Source: Verrucomicrobiota bacterium
GTDB lineage: Bacteria > Verrucomicrobiota > Verrucomicrobiia > Chthoniobacterales > UBA10450
Direction: 5' to 3'
NCBI GenBank assembly: GCA_003218475.1
Contig: QHNR01000066.1
Span: forward strand, 1 to 33,400
DNA: 33,400 nucleotides
Below are positions 24,571-33,331 of this stretch, piece by piece. The translations under genes and the position numbers were made by a program. The notes beneath the pieces were generated by a model that saw nothing but the letters and a program-made list of their open reading frames with translations, had not been told where the DNA came from and searched no databases. How positions within the stretch are numbered: the first letter of the stretch is position 1; each line of letters starts with the position of its first letter.

Positions 24571-25064
24571 TTTGGCAATTTCGCGGCCAGGACAGCTTCG
24601 GATTGGTTTTTGCGGAACGCTTCCAATTTCTGGCGAATCGCCTTATCGGACGTCGCGAGAATTGCCGCCGCTAGAAGCGCAGCGTTTTTCGCGCCCGCTT
24701 CGCCGATCGCCAATGTACCGACGGGAATGCCGCCCGGCATTTGCGCGGTGGATAACAGAGAGTCGAGTCCCTGGAGCTTCGATTGAATCGGAACACCAAG
24801 AACGGGCAGCCACGTGTGGGCGGCAATGACTCCTGCCAAATGCGCTGCGCCGCCCGCGCCGGCGATGATAACTCGGAATCCGCCATCCGCTGCTTTTCGC
24901 GCAAACTCTGCAGTCGCATCCGGCGTGCGATGGGCGGATAGGACGCGCGCTTCATTCGACACACCAAGATCATCGAGCGTTTCCACAGCGTGCCGCATTG
25001 TTTCCCAGTCCGATTTGCTCCCCATGATAATGGCGACGACAGGTTTCCGTTCAGGCATGGCCAA
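24567..25064 (-). CDS. purE: N5-carboxyaminoimidazole ribonucleotide mutase
   Basis: A 165-residue PurE. It has the substrate loops GSKSDWETM near the N-terminus, [22 protein letters not shown], and [22 protein letters not shown], all standard for the class that rearranges N5-CAIR to CAIR in purine synthesis. Length is normal. purK, its usual partner, is not in the window. The stop overlaps the sua5 start, giving a purE-sua5 unit. An in-frame Met at residue 3 is an alternative start. Confidence 0.95.
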   Translation of the reverse strand: MAMPERKPVVAIIMGSKSDWETMRHAVETLDDLGVSNEARVLSAHRTPDATAEFARKAADGGFRVIIAGAGGAAHLAGVIAAHTWLPVLGVPIQSKLQGLDSLLSTAQMPGGIPVGTLAIGEAGAKNAALLAAAILATSDKAIRQKLEAFRKNQSEAVLAAKLPK

Positions 25065-25186
25065 AATTGTAAGGCGTTTGATTCGTTCGCGCCACCAAAC
25101 TCACGCTTCGGGCTTCCCGTCTATGTCGCTCGGCGCCCGCCGGCTCCATTCTGTGAAACGCAAAGCACAGGTAAAATGTCCCATCA

Positions 25187-25284
25187 ACACCGTGCTTCAG
25201 CGCGGTGTGCCATGCATGCCTAGAGCCAACCGTTTAAATGGCTTCTTCGCTGCCGGCCCTAATGCACCTGGCTGAACCCAGGTG
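25187..25284. repeat. Cluster of short hairpins upstream of aroK
   Basis: ACACCG (25187-25192) pairs with CGGTGT (25203-25208). AGCCA pairs with TGGCT around ACCGTTTAAA near 25220-25245. CACCTGG (25265-25271) pairs with CCAGGTG (25278-25284). The last is followed by TGTTAATGAG. The set looks like REP-type elements associated with IS200-like transposases, from memory only. It occupies much of the 239-base gap between the divergent purE and aroK genes; the rest of that gap shows nothing I can name. Confidence 0.55.
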
Positions 25285-25303
25285 TTAATGAGATATTTGG
25301 CCA

Positions 25304-25864
25304 GTGAACAGTGGCGGCAAATCGGTCGTTTTGATCGGGATGATGGGCGCAGGGAAATCTTCCGTCGGACGTTGCCTGCAGCGGCGAACGAAGCTCACCT
25401 TGCTCGATACTGATGAGATCGTTGCCTCGAAATTCGGAATGTCGATCCACGAAATCTTTTCGAAATACGGCGAGCACGCCTTTCGTGAAACGGAAACTCA
25501 AGCACTTCGTGAAATGACCCCGCCTAAACAGGCGATCATCGCAACGGGCGGCGGGATCGTATTACGTGAAGAGAACATCGCGTTTTTGAAACGGCTTGGC
25601 GCAGTGGTATGGCTTAATGCCAATGAAGAAACGCTTTTCAAACGCGCTTCGCGATCCGGGAATCGACCGCTGCTGCGAGGCGAGAATCCAAGAGAGGCGT
25701 TCGCGCGAATGCTACAGGCGCGGCTGCCGCTTTATGCGAACATTGCACATCTCCGCCTCGATACGTCGATGCTTACAGACGAAGAAGTTGCCGTGGCAAT
25801 TTTGAGCAAGCTTGGAAGACTTAATCCGGAACCGGGATTAGCGATCCCAGCTACAGCGTCATGA
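25304..25864 (+). CDS. aroK: Shikimate kinase
   Basis: A 186-residue P-loop kinase that phosphorylates shikimate in aromatic amino acid synthesis. Walker A GMMGAGKSS (12-20), shikimate-binding Asp37 in LLDTDEIV, FRETETQAL, TGGGIVLREEN, and the lid Arg in SGNRPLLRG. It starts with GTG at 25304, 20 bases after a hairpin, and no strong ribosome-binding site is visible; the next in-frame Met (M13) lies inside Walker A, so GTG is needed. The stop overlaps the queG start (ATGA). The last 15 residues extend past the usual fold. Confidence 0.92.
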   Translation: MNSGGKSVVLIGMMGAGKSSVGRCLQRRTKLTLLDTDEIVASKFGMSIHEIFSKYGEHAFRETETQALREMTPPKQAIIATGGGIVLREENIAFLKRLGAVVWLNANEETLFKRASRSGNRPLLRGENPREAFARMLQARLPLYANIAHLRLDTSMLTDEEVAVAILSKLGRLNPEPGLAIPATAS

Positions 25865-26976
25865 CTCTGATTTCGAGAGCGGAATTGAAGGCGCAGCTTG
25901 TGTCCTTTGCGCACCAGATTGGTTTCAATTCATGTCGCATAGCGGCTTCCGCCAAGCCGGCGCATGCGACTGAATTTCGCGAATGGTTGCGCGAGCGCGC
26001 ACACGGCGAAATGACTTACATGGAGCGCGGCGAAGAGAAGCGTTGCGATCCGCACAAAGTTCTGCCCGGTGCGCGGTCGATCATTGTCGTAGCGATGAAT
26101 TATTTTCAGGGGGAACTAGCAGGCGACACGCCCGCCTCTACAGAAAATAGAAAGCGAGGAAAGATCGCTCGGTATGCGTGGGGGGACGATTACCACCAAG
26201 CTGTCGAAAGCAAGCTCGACAAGATCGACACGTTTCTTCGCGACTTCGGCGGACAGCAAAAATGTTACGTGGATACCGGGCCGATCCTGGAACGCGATCA
26301 CGCAGCCCAAGCTGGTATCGGCTGGCATGGCAAAAACACGATGTTAATCGATGAACGCCTTGGGACCTGGTTCTTTCTCGCGGAGATTTTGACGACGCTC
26401 GAATTGCCACCGGATCAACCAGTCGCCGATCGCTGTGGAACGTGTGAACGTTGCATCAAAGCGTGTCCGACTGGTGCGATTACAGCCCCGCATCGACTCG
26501 ATGCGCGACGCTGTATTTCTTACCTGACAATTGAACTGAAGGGTCCCATCCCGCTGGAGCTTCGACCGCTCGTCGGAGATCGCATCTTCGGGTGCGACGA
26601 CTGTTTGGACGCGTGCCCGTGGAACCGGTTCGCGCAGGTTTCCCACGAAACAGCTTTCGCGGCGCGCCATTCGACGATCGGGATATCGTTACGGGAATAT
26701 CTGGAACTAAGTGATGCAGAGTTCCGCGCGTTTTTCAAAAATTCACCAATCAAACGGATCAAGCGTCGCGGGTTTCTGCGCAATGTCTGTATTGCCTTGG
26801 GTAATGCAGGCGACGTGTCCGATATTCCGGCGCTCGAACGCGCTGCAGCCGATGAAGAGCCACTAATCGCAGAGCACGCGGAATGGGCGATTCACCAAAT
26901 CCGATCTCGCTACGCCACCAGTCTGCGGGATTGGGAACAAAGATCGGCGTCCTGCACGGAAGCCGTAATTAATTGA
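25861..26976 (+). CDS. queG: Epoxyqueuosine reductase
   Basis: A 371-residue cobalamin-dependent iron-sulfur enzyme, the last step of queuosine tRNA modification. It has the two 4Fe-4S motifs CGTCERCIKACPTGAI and CDDCLDACPWN, plus IVVAMNYF, RYAWGDDYH, and GWHGKNTMLID. A HEAT-like C-terminus (FLRNVCIALGNAGDVSDIPALERA) completes the usual length. A loop of about 15 residues after MNYFQGELAG (around 81-96) is longer than usual and is encoded by sequence resembling a repeat fragment (GGCGACACGCCCGCC). It is coupled to aroK by a four-base overlap. Confidence 0.94.
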   Translation: MTLISRAELKAQLVSFAHQIGFNSCRIAASAKPAHATEFREWLRERAHGEMTYMERGEEKRCDPHKVLPGARSIIVVAMNYFQGELAGDTPASTENRKRGKIARYAWGDDYHQAVESKLDKIDTFLRDFGGQQKCYVDTGPILERDHAAQAGIGWHGKNTMLIDERLGTWFFLAEILTTLELPPDQPVADRCGTCERCIKACPTGAITAPHRLDARRCISYLTIELKGPIPLELRPLVGDRIFGCDDCLDACPWNRFAQVSHETAFAARHSTIGISLREYLELSDAEFRAFFKNSPIKRIKRRGFLRNVCIALGNAGDVSDIPALERAAADEEPLIAEHAEWAIHQIRSRYATSLRDWEQRSASCTEAVIN

Positions 26977-27012
26977 ATCCAAAGCCGCGCCTGTCCGCAT
27001 CTCAAGCTTGTC

Positions 27013-28449
27013 ATGAACGGGATTTCGTTTGCAAGAGTCAAACAACCAACTAACGCTGACGCTTTCATCCCAACAACGGCTCCTCCAATGCACCAAACTG
27101 TAAGCACCCCTGCGCCCGCGCCTTTGACGGCGAAGCAGCGTCGTGCTCGGCGCAAAAAGCAAATCATCTTCGGATCGATTGGCCTGGTCGTACTCTGGAT
27201 CGCTGTGTCGATCATCTGGAGCAAGCGCGAGAAGCCGATTCCGGTCACAACCGAGAGGGCGATTCGCAAAACGATCATGCAAACGGTCTCGGCGACAGGA
27301 AAAGTACAGCCGGAAACAGAAGTAAAAATTTCCCCCGAGGTTGCTGGCGAGATCATCGAGCTGCCGGTGGAAGACGGAAAAGCCGTTATGAAAGGCGATC
27401 TGCTGGTAAAGATTAAACCAGACTCTTACAAGGCCCTGTTGGAACAACAGGAAGCTGCGATCAGCGCAGCGAAAGCGACCAACCTTCAGCAGAAGGCGAC
27501 GATGTTGAAAGCGGAGCATGACTTCAAAAGGGCGGAGGACCTGTTCAATAAGAAGCTGATTTCAGAGCAGGAATTCAATGCTGCGCAAGCCGCGTACGAC
27601 GTTGCGAAGAACACTTTCGAAAGTTCCCTGCACGAAATTGAGCGCGCGCAGGCCGGCTCGAGTCAGGCGCGCGACCAATTATCGAAGACAACAATTTACT
27701 CGCCTATTGATGGCACGGTCACAGTCCTTAACAGCAAATTGGGCGAACGTCTCGTGGCTACGGGACAATTTGCCGGGACGGAAGTGATGCGCGTGGCAGA
27801 TCTCAGCAACATGGAAGCGCGTGTCGATGTGAACGAAAATGACATCGTGAATGTGAAGGTCGGCGACAAGGCCGAAGTGAAAATTGACGCGTACGGGGAT
27901 CGGAAATTTCACGGTACCGTTTACCAAATCGGTAACACTGGAAAGACAACCGGCGCCGGCACGCAGGAAGAGGTCACCAACTTTGAAGTGAAAATTCGAA
28001 TCGAAGACCACGACGTGATACTGAAGCCCGCGCTCAGTTGTACCGCGGAAATCCAAACGAACGAGGTGAAGGACGTCGTGGCCGTGCCGATGCAGGCCGT
28101 GACCATTCGCACCGGTGAGAGCAATTTGAGTCCCGAAGAAATCGAAAAGAAAAAGAAGAAGTTGGCGCAGCGCGACAAAGAGGATAACAACGCGGAGTTC
28201 GTCAATGAGCGCGCGGAGAAAGCGGCGCAGAAAGAAGAGCGCGAAAAACTGGCCAAGGTTGTGTTCCTAAAAAAGGGCAACAAGGCCGAGATCGTAAAGG
28301 TCACAACTGGAATTTCTGACGACACCTACACGGAAATTAGAAGCGGGATTCAGCCCGGCGATGAAGTGATCTCGGGGAGTTATAGCGCGATCAGCCGAAA
28401 ATTGAAGGACGGCGCCAAGGTAACTCTCGACAAAGAAGGAATGAAGTAG
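27013..28449 (+). CDS. MacA-like periplasmic adaptor of an ABC efflux system
   Basis: A 478-residue HlyD/MacA-type membrane fusion protein. An N-terminal cytoplasmic Pro/Thr-rich stretch with a basic KQRRARRKKQ is followed by one membrane helix (about 52-69). Next come a split lipoyl domain (VSATGKVQPETEVKISPEVAGEI ... TIYSPIDGTVTVLNSKLGERL), a coiled-coil hairpin between them (about 140-220), and beta-barrel domains. Residues about 373-413 form an unusually charged Lys/Glu block before the last domain. Such adaptors link an inner-membrane MacB transporter to an outer-membrane TolC channel. No TolC is here. The ATG at 27091 is an alternative start. First gene of a four-gene efflux operon. Confidence 0.85.
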   Translation: MNGISFARVKQPTNADAFIPTTAPPMHQTVSTPAPAPLTAKQRRARRKKQIIFGSIGLVVLWIAVSIIWSKREKPIPVTTERAIRKTIMQTVSATGKVQPETEVKISPEVAGEIIELPVEDGKAVMKGDLLVKIKPDSYKALLEQQEAAISAAKATNLQQKATMLKAEHDFKRAEDLFNKKLISEQEFNAAQAAYDVAKNTFESSLHEIERAQAGSSQARDQLSKTTIYSPIDGTVTVLNSKLGERLVATGQFAGTEVMRVADLSNMEARVDVNENDIVNVKVGDKAEVKIDAYGDRKFHGTVYQIGNTGKTTGAGTQEEVTNFEVKIRIEDHDVILKPALSCTAEIQTNEVKDVVAVPMQAVTIRTGESNLSPEEIEKKKKKLAQRDKEDNNAEFVNERAEKAAQKEEREKLAKVVFLKKGNKAEIVKVTTGISDDTYTEIRSGIQPGDEVISGSYSAISRKLKDGAKVTLDKEGMK

Positions 28450-28476
28450 TCTCGGCGAGCGACTGTCGACGTTGCG

Positions 28477-29223
28477 ATGGAAACTCGAAATTCAATCAGA
28501 CCGTTTGGACCGGTCGTGATCGATATCGAGAACATCACTAAAGACTACGTGATGGGCGAGGAAGTCGTGCGTGCGCTGCGCGGCGTGACCCTGCAGATTC
28601 GCCGCAACGAATACATCGCGATCATGGGCCCAAGCGGTAGTGGTAAATCGACGCTTATGAACATGCTCGGTTGTCTGGATACGCCGTCTTCCGGCCGCTA
28701 TGAATTCAACGGCAAGAACGTTGCCGAGATGGATGACGACGAGCTCGCGGCCGTTCGCAATCGCGAGATCGGTTTCGTATTTCAAACGTTCAATCTTCTG
28801 CCAAGAGCAACGTCGTTGCGTAACGTCGAGCTGCCGCTCATTTACGCCGGCATCGAGTCCGAGCGGCGTGAAGCGCGCGCGACTCAGGTACTGGCTGATG
28901 TGGGCTTGGGCGATCGCATTCATCACAAGCCGAATGAACTTTCCGGCGGTCAACGTCAGCGCGTGGCCATCGCGCGTGCGCTGGTCAACGGACCGTCGAT
29001 TATTCTGGCCGACGAGCCAACCGGTAATCTCGATTCCAAAACCGGCGAAGAAATCATGGATTTGTTTGAGGATTTATATCAACGCGGCAACACAATCATC
29101 CTCGTGACACATGAACGAGACATCGCGGTGCACGCGCGTCGTACCGTGCATTTGCGCGACGGTCTCATAGAGATGGATCACGCGGGATTTATTCCGGAGC
29201 TCGACCTGCCGGTTGCGAGATAA
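28477..29223 (+). CDS. ABC transporter ATPase, MacB/LolD class
   Basis: A 248-residue ATPase. Walker [10 protein letters not shown] (51-59), Q-loop in [22 protein letters not shown], signature [15 protein letters not shown], Walker [14 protein letters not shown] and H-loop in ILVTHERDI are all diagnostic of the MacB/LolD/FtsE group. It powers mechanotransmission-type export with FtsX-fold permeases. It is a stand-alone ATPase, unlike E. coli MacB, where ATPase and permease are fused. It lies 27 bases after the adaptor gene and directly before two permease genes. Confidence 0.92.
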   Translation: METRNSIRPFGPVVIDIENITKDYVMGEEVVRALRGVTLQIRRNEYIAIMGPSGSGKSTLMNMLGCLDTPSSGRYEFNGKNVAEMDDDELAAVRNREIGFVFQTFNLLPRATSLRNVELPLIYAGIESERREARATQVLADVGLGDRIHHKPNELSGGQRQRVAIARALVNGPSIILADEPTGNLDSKTGEEIMDLFEDLYQRGNTIILVTHERDIAVHARRTVHLRDGLIEMDHAGFIPELDLPVAR

Positions 29224-29230
29224 AGTCGGC

Positions 29231-30481
29231 ATGAAACGTTTTCTCTACGAGCTGAGCGAGAGTTGGAAAATTGCGGCCGCGCAAATGCGCTCGAACCTGA
29301 CGCGCTCAACCCTGACGGCACTCGGAGTCATTATCGGCATTATCGCCGTGACATTGATGGGAACTGCGGTGAACGGGATATCGATAGGTTTCGATAAAAG
29401 CATGGCTGTGCTCGGCGATGACGTTCTCTACGTCACCCAATGGCCGTGGAAACCGGTGGACGACTGGTGGAACTACCGCGACCGCAAAAAAATCAAAACC
29501 GAATACGCCGAGACCTTGAACAGGATGATCGCGGTAACGCCGAACTCCAATCTGGTTGTGGCGGTGCCGACATCGAATTTGATGCGATCAATTAAATATG
29601 GCGGTAATCAGGTGGACAACGTCTTTGTTCTCGGCACGACGTCGGATTTCATCATCACGTCGACCATCGATTGTACGGCCGGCCGATTCTTCAACGAACT
29701 CGAATCGCGTGGCGGCGCCAATGTTGTCGTTATCGGCTATGACGTGGCCGATGCGCTTTTCCCTGCTCAAAGCCCGATCGATAAATCGGTGCTAATCAAT
29801 GGTCAATTGTTCAAAGTCATTGGTGTAAACACGCGACAGGGCACGTTTCTCGGTTTGTTTAGTTGGGACTCGATGGTGGCGATGCCGCTTGGCGCGTTTA
29901 ACAAATATTTTTCGGCCAAAAGCGAATCGGACGTTCGCGTCAAAGTAAAAGACAAGAGAAGACTCACCGACGCCAAGGGCGAGCTCACCGGTTTGATGCG
30001 GCGCGTTCGTGGATTGCCGCCGGAGAAAAAGGACGATTTCTCGATAAACGAGCAACAGGCATTTAAAAGCACACTCGACCCAGTGAAAAACTCAATTGCG
30101 ATTGCCGGGCTGTTCATCACCGGCTTGTCGCTCTTCGTCGGCGCGATCGGTATCATGAACATCACGTTCGTTAGTGTGAAAGAGCGCACGAAAGAAATCG
30201 GAACGCGCAAAGCGCTCGGCGCGCGGCGGCGAACGATCCTGCTGCAATTCCTGATTGAATCGACAGCGCTTTGTCTGCTCGGCGGATTTATTGGGCTCGT
30301 GTTTGCTTACTTAATGTGCTTCGGCATCGGCAAAGCTTTCCCTTCGTTTCCGATTCATTTCTCACTCGGCCTCGTGCTTGTAAGCATGATTGTTTCAATA
30401 ATCACGGGTTTGTTCTCGGGCTTCGCGCCGGCTTGGACAGCATCGCGCCTCGATCCCGTGACGGCGCTCAGATATGAATAG
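29231..30481 (+). CDS. MacB-like FtsX-fold ABC permease 1
   Basis: A 416-residue permease with one N-terminal helix (SNLTRSTLTALGVIIGIIAVTLMG), a large periplasmic domain (about 60-280), and three C-terminal helices. It includes the family motif IGIMNITFVSVKERTKEIGTRKALGAR and the end motif ASRLDPVTALRYE. I chose the ATG at 29231; an in-frame TTG at 29213 overlaps the ATPase gene. The periplasmic part is unusual in its Trp-rich stretch WPWKPVDDWW near residues 70-80. Together with the second permease it probably makes a heterodimer served by one ATPase. Confidence 0.88.
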   Translation: MKRFLYELSESWKIAAAQMRSNLTRSTLTALGVIIGIIAVTLMGTAVNGISIGFDKSMAVLGDDVLYVTQWPWKPVDDWWNYRDRKKIKTEYAETLNRMIAVTPNSNLVVAVPTSNLMRSIKYGGNQVDNVFVLGTTSDFIITSTIDCTAGRFFNELESRGGANVVVIGYDVADALFPAQSPIDKSVLINGQLFKVIGVNTRQGTFLGLFSWDSMVAMPLGAFNKYFSAKSESDVRVKVKDKRRLTDAKGELTGLMRRVRGLPPEKKDDFSINEQQAFKSTLDPVKNSIAIAGLFITGLSLFVGAIGIMNITFVSVKERTKEIGTRKALGARRRTILLQFLIESTALCLLGGFIGLVFAYLMCFGIGKAFPSFPIHFSLGLVLVSMIVSIITGLFSGFAPAWTASRLDPVTALRYE

Positions 30482-30571
30482 GAGTATTGGAGTAATGGAG
30501 TGCTGGAGTAATGGGTGTGAGAATGCAATTGCTCCGGCATTACTCCATTACTCCACTACTCCGTCACTCCA
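30481..30571. repeat. Iterated TGGAGTAA repeat with inverted arms between the two permease genes
   Basis: The left arm (30481-30514) is several imperfect units of GGAGTAATGGAGT. The right arm (30538-30571) is units of CATTACTCCACTACTCC, the reverse complement. Together they can form a long imperfect stem within the operon, beginning at the last base of the permease 1 stop codon and ending 12 bases before permease 2. It may lower or separate expression of the two permeases. Confidence 0.7.
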
Positions 30572-30583
30572 TTTTTAAGCGCA

Positions 30584-31825
30584 ATGCTATTCAGCGAAAT
30601 CATAAAGATGGCGTGGTCGTCGCTCGGCGCGAACAAGCTGCGCTCCGCGCTGACAATGCTGGGCATCACCATTGGCGTCTTCTCGGTAATTTCAGTCATG
30701 ACCGCGATCGGCGCATTGCAATACTCAATTGAAAACGGCATAAGCTTTCTTGGGTCGAACATTTTTCAGTTCGGCAAATATCCGGCCAATATCAGTGCGA
30801 GCGGCGACGTGCAGGAGAAATTTCGCAACCGGCACAACATCACCTACCAGCAGGCGCTGCATTATTACCGATTGATGGAAGGCGAGGCACGCGAGATTTG
30901 CCTCAAGAGTTTTGGCTACGAAGTAAAAGGCCAGGCGGTTTACAACGGCGTAAAAACAACCCCAAGCCTTCTGATTGTCGGTACGAACCGAAGTTTTCTC
31001 ACCGCGAATGCTTACACGCTCGGTTACGGTCGTAATCTGAACGATGAAGACGTCGATCTTTCACGTCGCGTCATTGTCGTTGGAAAGCTGATCGAGAAAA
31101 GATTGTTTCCGCATGAAACGCCGATAGGCAAAGTCGTTCGGGTCAGCGGACACACCTACACGATTGTTGGCGTGCTCGCCGAAAAAGGGACGGCGTTCGG
31201 TCAAAGCCAGGATGACCTTTGCATCATGCCGATCACGCGGTTCTTTGAGGATTACGGCGAAGCGAAGAGAACCGTCAACATAGCCACGCAAGCGTTCACA
31301 CAAGACACGTACAATCGCACGTTCGACCGCGGCATCGGCGCAATGCGTATTGCGCGCGGGTTGCGCCCAGACCAGCCGAACGATTTCGAGATTTACAGCA
31401 ACGACTCGCTCAAGAGCGCGTTCGTTAACGTGGCGGGATATGTGCGAGTGGGCGCGTTCGTCATAAGCTTGATCGCGCTTGTCGCGGCCGGAATCGGCAT
31501 CATGAACATTATGCTGGTGAGCGTGACCGAGCGCACAAAGGAAATCGGCGTTCGCAAATCCATTGGCGCCCGCAGCCGCGACATCTTGCGGCAGTTTTTG
31601 ACTGAGGCCGTTTTCATTTCCGAGACCGGTGGGGTGCTGGGAATCCTTCTCGGAATCGTCGCCGGCGATTTGCTGGCAACCTGGCTCAAAGTAGACCTAA
31701 TTTTTCCTTACGGCTGGGCGCTTGCCGGGTTGCTCGTCTGCTCGGCAATCGGCATCGGTTTCGGCCTCTATCCCGCCTATCGCGCCGCCAACCTCGATCC
31801 GATCGAGGCGTTACGATATGAATAG
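30584..31825 (+). CDS. MacB-like FtsX-fold ABC permease 2
   Basis: A 413-residue permease with the same plan as permease 1: an N-terminal helix (NKLRSALTMLGITIGVFSVISVMTA), a periplasmic domain, and three C-terminal helices. It has GIGIMNIMLVSVTERTKEIGVRKSIGAR and an end AANLDPIEALRYE. The periplasmic domain differs clearly from that of permease 1, so this is an old duplication or two partners. The gene is separated from permease 1 by an inverted repeat. The transport substrate is unknown: MacB homologues export macrolides, peptides or lipoproteins. Confidence 0.88.
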   Translation: MLFSEIIKMAWSSLGANKLRSALTMLGITIGVFSVISVMTAIGALQYSIENGISFLGSNIFQFGKYPANISASGDVQEKFRNRHNITYQQALHYYRLMEGEAREICLKSFGYEVKGQAVYNGVKTTPSLLIVGTNRSFLTANAYTLGYGRNLNDEDVDLSRRVIVVGKLIEKRLFPHETPIGKVVRVSGHTYTIVGVLAEKGTAFGQSQDDLCIMPITRFFEDYGEAKRTVNIATQAFTQDTYNRTFDRGIGAMRIARGLRPDQPNDFEIYSNDSLKSAFVNVAGYVRVGAFVISLIALVAAGIGIMNIMLVSVTERTKEIGVRKSIGARSRDILRQFLTEAVFISETGGVLGILLGIVAGDLLATWLKVDLIFPYGWALAGLLVCSAIGIGFGLYPAYRAANLDPIEALRYE

Positions 31826-31855
31826 CACGGTCGGCGGATCTGTAAACCAAACTGC

Positions 31856-33151
31856 CTACTCCAAACCGAACGCTTTGAAGGTCGCATCAACGTGTTTGAA
31901 ATGAACGTCGAGCGAACAAAGATCATCGATGTCAGATGATGAAAGTTTCGCTGTGATCTCCGGTTCGCGTTTCGCATTTTCGGCGAATGTCCCCTCGCCT
32001 TTCCATGTTTTCATCGCGGCGTGTTGCACGGCTTCATAGGCGTTCTTGCGCTCCGCACCAGCGCGCGTCAGTGCGAGCAAGATCGACTGGCTGAAATAGA
32101 GGCCGTTTGTCAGGGCGAGGTTATCTGCCATTCGCTCCGGATAGACCTGCAACTTCTCAACGATGTCTCGCAATTTCGTGAGCATGTAATCGAGCAGGAT
32201 GCATGAGTCCGGCAGAATGATGCGCTCGGCACTCGAGTGGCTGATATCGCGCTCATGCCAGAGCGCCACGTTCTCTAACGCAACGACCGCATTCCCGCGA
32301 ATCACACGTGCCAAACCGCTCAACCGTTCGCTTGTGATGGGGTTGCGCTTGTGCGGCATCGCAGAGCTGCCTTTCTGGCCTTCACCAAAGAATTCTTCCA
32401 CTTCGAGAACTTCCGTACGTTGCAGATGACGAAATTCTGTTGCCCAGCGGTCAACACTGGAGGCGACCACAGCGAGCACGGTTATGAATTCCGCGTGCCG
32501 ATCGCGTTGCACAATCTGCGTCGAAAGTGTCGCGGGTTTTAATCCGAGTTTCTCGCAAACCGCGCGCTCAATCCTTGGATCGACGTGAGCATGCGTGCCA
32601 ACCGCTCCGCTTATTTTGCCGATGCGGATGCGCTCGCGCGTTTGGGTGAGCCGCTCCTGGGCGCGCCCAAATTCGTCATACATCAGCGCGAGCTTTAGCC
32701 CGAAAGTGATTGGCTCGGCGTGCACGCCGTGGCTGCGCCCAATCATCGGGGTCATCTTGAACCGGCGTGCCTGTTTCCCGATCGCCGTCCGCAGCGAGTC
32801 GAGGTCTTCGAGAAGGATTTTGCACGACTCTGTCAGTTGGACAGCGAGCGTCGTGTCCAATATGTCCGATGAAGTCAACCCCTGATGGATCCAGCGCGAT
32901 GGCGGGCCTACCGACTCAGCAACGTTTTCGAGAAAAGCGATGACGTCGTGGTTCGTTCGCTTTTCGATTTCCAGAATCTTAGGAATCGAAAATCGCGCTC
33001 GCTTTTGAATTTCGGCAGCGTCCTCCTTAGGAATCTGGCAAAGGTCCGCCATCGCCTCACAAGCGAGTACTTCAATCTCCAGCCAGATCTGGAACTTGCG
33101 CTCGTCCGACCAGACTTTGCTCATCTCTGGCCGGGAATAACGGTCGATCAC
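31856..33151 (-). CDS. purB: Adenylosuccinate lyase
   Basis: A 431-residue fumarase-superfamily enzyme acting twice in purine synthesis (SAICAR to AICAR, adenylosuccinate to AMP). It starts MIDRYSRPEMSKVWSDERKF, typical of the family. It has QGLTSSDILDT, GRSHGVHAEPITFG with the catalytic His, and the signature loop GSSAMPHKRNPI. Length is normal. It is convergent with the efflux operon (30-base gap). Upstream, at 33152-33331, is a stretch with repeats; I could not identify a convincing promoter. Confidence 0.95.
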   Translation of the reverse strand: MIDRYSRPEMSKVWSDERKFQIWLEIEVLACEAMADLCQIPKEDAAEIQKRARFSIPKILEIEKRTNHDVIAFLENVAESVGPPSRWIHQGLTSSDILDTTLAVQLTESCKILLEDLDSLRTAIGKQARRFKMTPMIGRSHGVHAEPITFGLKLALMYDEFGRAQERLTQTRERIRIGKISGAVGTHAHVDPRIERAVCEKLGLKPATLSTQIVQRDRHAEFITVLAVVASSVDRWATEFRHLQRTEVLEVEEFFGEGQKGSSAMPHKRNPITSERLSGLARVIRGNAVVALENVALWHERDISHSSAERIILPDSCILLDYMLTKLRDIVEKLQVYPERMADNLALTNGLYFSQSILLALTRAGAERKNAYEAVQHAAMKTWKGEGTFAENAKREPEITAKLSSSDIDDLCSLDVHFKHVDATFKAFGLE

Positions 33152-33222
33152 TGTGGTAAGATAAAAGCGAACGACTTATGCGAAAAGTGTTTTGTTGATC
33201 ACCAATCCTGCAAACCATGCGG

Positions 33223-33303
33223 GCTGTAGGCGTGCGCTGTCTCTCAGCGCAGTGGCTTTCAGGGTGAGAACAAAGCCCCGCTGAGAACAGCGGACTCTAC
33301 AGC
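33223..33303. repeat. 81-bp inverted-repeat element upstream of purB
   Basis: The ends GCTGTAG (33223-33229) and CTACAGC (33297-33303) are perfect inverses. Inside are TGCGCTG/CAGCGCA (33233-33239, 33245-33251) and CCGCTG/CAGCGG (33278-33283, 33288-33293), whose cores are themselves related (GCTG...CAGC). No coding capacity. Confidence 0.7.
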
Positions 33304-33316
33304 ATTGCGAGCGAAC

Positions 33317-33330
33317 CGAGGCAGGCCTCG
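33317..33330 (-). terminator. Hairpin just after the right-edge gene, possible terminator
   Basis: CGAGGC and GCCTCG pair around an AG loop immediately past the minus-strand TAA at 33334-33332. The position suits a terminator, but no T-run follows on that strand, so it may be only another repeat hairpin. Confidence 0.3.
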
Positions 33331-33331
33331 C

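Noticed and set aside
26863-27519. 218-codon minus-strand ORF over the queG end and adaptor start
   Set aside because: Overlaps two well-supported genes and shows no family motif.
30481-30571. CRISPR-like array of short repeats
   Set aside because: Units are adjacent, imperfect and arranged as inverted arms without spacers.
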